From positions 490,146-554,145 of the forward strand of contig JARCOQ010000069.1 in assembly GCA_029207755.1 (NCBI GenBank): a stretch of DNA of 64,000 bases, in the 5' to 3' direction. Source of the DNA: Chamaea fasciata. Its lineage: Eukaryota > Chordata > Aves > Passeriformes > Sylviidae. Positions 59,742-64,000 of the stretch are shown here, in pieces. The position numbers were made by a program, and so were the translations under genes. The stretch's first letter is position 1. Every line of letters begins with the position of its first letter. The notes under the pieces are model-generated. The model saw nothing but the letters and a program-made list of their open reading frames with translations, was not told the DNA's origin and did no database searches.

Positions 59742-62001
59742 ATGATTTTGTTGTGCATCCTCATCCTACTGGCTCTGTGCGGGCCTGCACATGGCGCCTG
59801 TGGGTAAGTAGCCTCAGGCTCTTTGGGGGCCCGGGCAAAGGCTTAGGGGCTTCCCTGTGGGTGCCCGCTTGCCACCTGTGGCCACAGCAGTTCCCAAAGT
59901 AGGTGGGAGTCTCCGTTTATCACCACTGGCCAGGCTGCTGGCACCAGTTGTCTAAGGGGCTAAAGCAGAAATGGGCAAACATGTGGACATCCCAGGCAGC
60001 TCCCTGCTGGCTTTGCAACCAGAGCCTTGTGAGGAGGGAAGCTGGCTGACCTTCAGCACAGCAGCAGGCCTTCTCATGGGACACTAACGACTTTCTGCTT
60101 CCAGACAGACTTGTGGGCTGCGGCCCATGGGTACTACCTTCAGCTCATCACGCGTTGTGGGTGGCACAGATGTCATGCCAGGGTCTGGGGCCTGGGCTGG
60201 GATCGCCAGTATCCGCTGCGTCTGGAAACCACCGGTATCTGTGCATATCTGTGGAGGGACCCTCATCAGCGCAAAGTGGCTGCTCTCAGCTGCCCACTGC
60301 TTTGTCAACATCACAAAGTAAGTCGGACCTGGGCACAGGGATATCCCCACACCACCAGTGCATGCTATTCCCATCCCATTTCCTTGCATGTGCCTAGTGC
60401 CAGGACATTGCAGGGCCCAGCTGAGAGACTGCTCAGGGAGACGACTGGGTTCATGCCACCGCTTCCTAGCAGCCTGCAGCTCAATATAGCTCAAGCCTAC
60501 TTTCACTCTGTGGAGTGCTGTTTTCCTCTCTGCCTCAGGAAGCAGAAGGCAGGAAGGGCTGGGGTGTTACAGCACGTGATTCTACTCGCCCTCACCCCTC
60601 TCTCCATCTGCCTTCCAGTCCCATCAGCGAGTGGGCCATCGTTCTTGGGGCCACCTCGTTGGGCCAGTCGGGCCCTGGTGTGGAAGTGCGCCGGATTAAG
60701 CGGCTGATTATTCATGAAAAATACATCCCTGACCTTGAGTATAACGACATCGCCTTGCTGGAACTGGATCGGCCAGTCCAGTGCAGCTCCACCATTCAGA
60801 CCGCCTGCCTGCCTGGTCCTGCAGTGAAAGTGTCGGAGCTGAAAAACTGTTACGTTGCTGGCTGGGGTGACAGAATCGTGAAATGTGAGTGAGTTCCCAT
60901 AAAGGATCTGGACCCTGAGGGCAAGCTTGGCCCACCAGGGAGAGACGGCTGGGCCTTCCTGACAGCAGAGTTAGGCCGTGGGACATATGCCTCTGGCCTG
61001 GCCTGCTGCCCAATGCCACACAGCAGCGACACAGCACTCCCAACACCTCTCTAGAGGCCAGCAAGCCTCTAGGGAAAAACTTCAACACACGGGCAAAGAG
61101 CTGCTGGGAGCTCATTCCTTTCTCTGCTCACAGCTTCAGGTAGAGATATCCTGCAGCAGGCCAAGGTGCAAGTGGTCCCTAACCAGCTCTGCAACAGTAG
61201 TGAGTGGCTGCATGGGTACATCTATGACTTCCACGTGTGTGCTGGCCAGGGCGGCGTTGGCACCTGCCAGGTAGGAGCATGCCGAGTCCCCCAGCCCCCA
61301 GCAGTGTAGGCAGCCTCATCCCAGCACCCAAGCACAGCCCAGCGCGTGCTTTCCCTGACCAGTTGCTCTCCCAGCCCCAGCTCTGCACTGCCGCTGAAGC
61401 TTCTGCCCCCTTTCCCATCCGTGGGTCCTTGCTCTGTGGGGTCCAGATGCTAACCCTGAAGCATCCAAGCACAGGGGAGACAGAGAGCCTCACCTGACAG
61501 GCCCCCAACCTGCTCCCAAGGGTGCTGAGGTTCTACAGGTTCCAGCACTTGAGCAGGGCCTTGCTCAGCCAGGAGTCCAGTTCTTCTGGCAGGGGCTGAA
61601 GAGAGTAAAGCAACCAACTCCGACTGCTGACAGGGGCACACAGAGGCACCTTAATCCTCTCTGCTCTGCTCCAGGGTGACAGCGGGGGGCCTCTTGTCTG
61701 CCAAGATAAGCATGCCGGCTTCTTCTGGCAAATTGGTGTGACCAGCTGGGGAGTAGGCTGTGCTAGACCTAAACGGCCTGCAGTCTCCAGCTCCACTCAG
61801 TACTACTACGACTGGATCCGGACTACAGTGGGAAGAAGGCCAGTACCAGGAATTACGCCAGCACCAGCCTACACCTCAACCCCCCTGCAGACACTACCTC
61901 CAAGACCAACTCAACCCTGTCCAGTTCCTCGGGCAAAGCTGCTCCAATTCTTTAATCTGCTGAAGGAGATCTTGCTGTACCTAAAGGGAAAAATTGTTTG
62001 A
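59742..62001 (+). CDS. ACR: Acrosin-like serine protease, 5 exons (unit 7)
   Basis: Exons 59742-59803, 60105-60317, 60619-60884, 61134-61270 and 61675-62001. Protein as unit 1. Intron 2 has the GCTGGGGTG version of units 1-4, although the 3' deletion groups it with units 5 and 6. Confidence 0.88.
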
Positions 62002-62054
62002 ACGGCAAAATGGACCAGCTGCAGTTCAGGCTATAGTAGACCACAACCCTTTGC

Positions 62055-62070
62055 ATTAAACGGAATTAAA
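62055..62070 (+). terminator. Paired ATTAAA signals, moved closer by deletion (unit 7)
   Basis: Same deletion junction as unit 5, signals intact. Confidence 0.55.
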
Positions 62071-63308
62071 TTGGAAGCAAACTCAAAAGGAGATCTGTAT
62101 TTTCTGCTCTGCGACAAATTTGCATCCAAATTCTCTAAAATCCCGCTGGCTTGATTTTGCCCAAGCAGTCCTGAACTCAGGGATCCCTTCATACTCATCT
62201 AGGAAGAATTTGGCTTCACACTCCCTTCCGTACAGATCAATGCCTTCCCCACAGCTATTGGTACGTCTGCAGCGGAAGAGTAGCATCTGGCACCTTAAGT
62301 TTGCAAAAACAAGTTCAAGAAACACAACACTAGGAAAACAAGAGAAAAGAAAAGAAGGGTGCAGATGTTGCCCTGTCATCAAAAACGTGAAGCCCTTCAT
62401 TCTGCTCTGTGCTCTAAGGATGGTTTTTGTCCCCATCAGATGGCAACTGGGTTTTTTGGCCCATGTAGAAACCTAAGCAGTAAAGAGTTCATGCACTGCT
62501 GTGCCCTGAACACCAACAGCCATCAAGCAAACGAGTTATAAAAGCATGTGCCTGGAAAGGGGAGCTGTATTGAACGTAGGCCAGCCCCATTCTGGAGCTG
62601 AAGTTCGTGTTCCAGTCTGTAGTGACCACACAACATAAAGAACAGCTTAAGTGCAGGAGTGGGGTCAAGGAGCAAGCAAGACCAATAGATGGAGAATCAA
62701 GACCACAAAAAAAAAAGAAAACAAACCCAAAGCCCCCCAGCCCATTTCCAGAAAAGTCTAGAATACTAGGCTGCACATGCCAACTCATTTGTACAAAGAG
62801 TGAGGAACCTAATCCCAGAATGGGGAAAACTTACCTAGAAAAATGTACCACCACAGAGGCCGGGTGGCATTCTCTCAGGACCCTGGACACCTGTTGGCTG
62901 GATCGGTGCTGGACCCAGGACTTTAATCTTCTTTCCTCTCCTACCCGATTCCTCTTTCCCTTCTTCTTCCCTCTTTTCTTTTAGTCTTCTGTCTTTTTAT
63001 TAGAAGGTAGTGGCAAAACATATACCAATTGCCATGCTGAGTGTGTAGTTTGTTAATAAAAAGCGGTGAGGTTTTTTTGGACCCTTTTGCTTTTTGCCAT
63101 TCTTTTCCATCCGTGAACATCGACGAACCTCTGTTGCTCCCTTCCACATAGGAGTGGCGTGTAAGACCAATGCACAAACACTCCAGGGAAGGGAAGAGCT
63201 GCATCTGCCTTCTCCAGTGCCAATCCCTGGGCCAAGGATCAATTGCACATCTCACCCCCTCACAGCAGCAGTCTGTTGTACCAGCACGTCTTTTATGATC
63301 CGATTATT

Positions 63309-63345
63309 GGCACATGCCTCTACCTGAAGGTAAGAGGCATGTGCC
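63309..63345. repeat. Hairpin (unit 7)
   Basis: Identical stem, bulge and loop. Confidence 0.8.
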
Positions 63346-63841
63346 GAAGTCAATAGCATGGATATTCTTTAACAGTAAGCATGAGGTAGAGAGATAGAAA
63401 TAGGAAAGAGAGGAGGGCCAGAGGGAGAGAAAGAGTGAGACAGTTGAAGTAGAAAGCTATCACCGCACTTGGATCCAGAAAGCATCCTCTTGCACCTTTT
63501 CTTCACCCTGGTCTTCTTGCTGGTGTGGTTCCCCCAGGCATTCAAACCTTTTTGCTATTTAGGCATTTTAGCCAACAAAGGAATCAATGCTCATTGGCTA
63601 CAGTTACCCACTCAGAGTTGCTTTTCAACAGAGTGGCTTTGTTGGCTTTGAGTGTGGGTTCTTTCTGTCCAGTATCAGTGCTCCTCCAGTATCCGTTTTC
63701 CTCCCGCTAGTCTGAGAGCGCATCCAATCCTACCTCACATTCCTCTCGGGTGGGTTAACTGACAGCCCAAGTTTCACAGAGGCATGTTCAGGGAGGGGGA
63801 GCTTCAGTTGCTGCCGATGAGCAGTTGCTTCTTTGGAGAGT

Positions 63842-64000
63842 TTGTCACAGTGGGCAAAGCCTTTCAATAATCTTAATGCATCTTGGAGGGGCAAGAACCT
63901 CTCATCTTTATTGCATAAGGGAGGGAATATAGTTATCAAAGATGAGGAAAAGGCTGAGGTCCCTAGCATCTTCTTTGCTTCAGTTTTCAACAAAAAGACG
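63842..64000 (+). mobile_element. Decayed CR1 LINE, cut by window end (unit 7)
   Basis: Only the first part (the GNIVIKDEEKAEV and FFASVFN remnants) is inside the window. Confidence 0.8.

Larger units (their letters stand above)
56860..64000 (+). repeat. Tandem unit 7, cut by window end
   Basis: The last unit stops about 160 bases into its CR1 RT remnant. It carries the 26-bp deletion (junction about 62051). It has the RING Arg-to-Cys change of unit 6 but not the intron 2 G-to-A change that units 5 and 6 share. Confidence 0.97.

Noticed and set aside
1..64000. CRISPR array, bacterial operon or phage
   Set aside because: The repeats are 9.5-kb gene-bearing units with spliceosomal introns and CR1 LINEs; this is vertebrate DNA.
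1..64000. tRNA or rRNA genes
   Set aside because: No cloverleaf, A/B-box pair or rRNA-like sequence was noticed in the unit when read by eye.

Overview
The window is vertebrate nuclear DNA, most likely avian. The evidence is CR1-type LINE remnants, GT-AG introns, ATTAAA-type polyadenylation signals, and a short TOPORS-like RING-finger gene of a kind I associate with bird genomes. A non-avian sauropsid cannot be excluded by eye.

The whole window is one head-to-tail tandem array of a unit about 9.46-9.49 kb long: six complete units and about three quarters of a seventh. With an arbitrary phase point just upstream of the RING-finger start codon, the units are 1-9491, 9492-18982, 18983-28463, 28464-37947, 37948-47403, 47404-56859 and 56860-64000. 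No non-repeated flank is seen, so the array continues beyond both ends.

Each unit, all on the plus strand unless stated, holds in order: (1) a single-exon RING-finger gene; (2) about 1.9 kb with no confident gene but a few minus-strand exon-like segments and an A-rich tract; (3) a short CR1 3'-end fragment; (4) a five-exon acrosin-like serine protease gene of 334 codons with intact splice sites, preceded by a CRE-like octamer and followed by two ATTAAA signals; (5) about 1.8 kb with a possible LTR-like remnant and a 37-bp hairpin; (6) a decayed CR1 reverse-transcriptase segment of about 1.8 kb; (7) about 0.7 kb with a TATA box that may serve the next RING gene.

Units differ by scattered substitutions and a few indels whose patterns conflict along the unit, as expected from unequal crossing-over and gene conversion. 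Three observations stand out. The acrosin-like protease keeps its catalytic triad, but residues lining the trypsin-type S1 pocket are changed identically in every copy. The RING gene is frameshifted in units 1-2, while an 11-bp deletion in units 3-7 brings the original downstream frame back. A recent 26-bp deletion beside the protease polyadenylation signals marks units 5-7. A sperm protease co-amplified with a putative ubiquitin ligase suggests a testis-expressed ampliconic locus; that is inference and cannot be tested from sequence alone.
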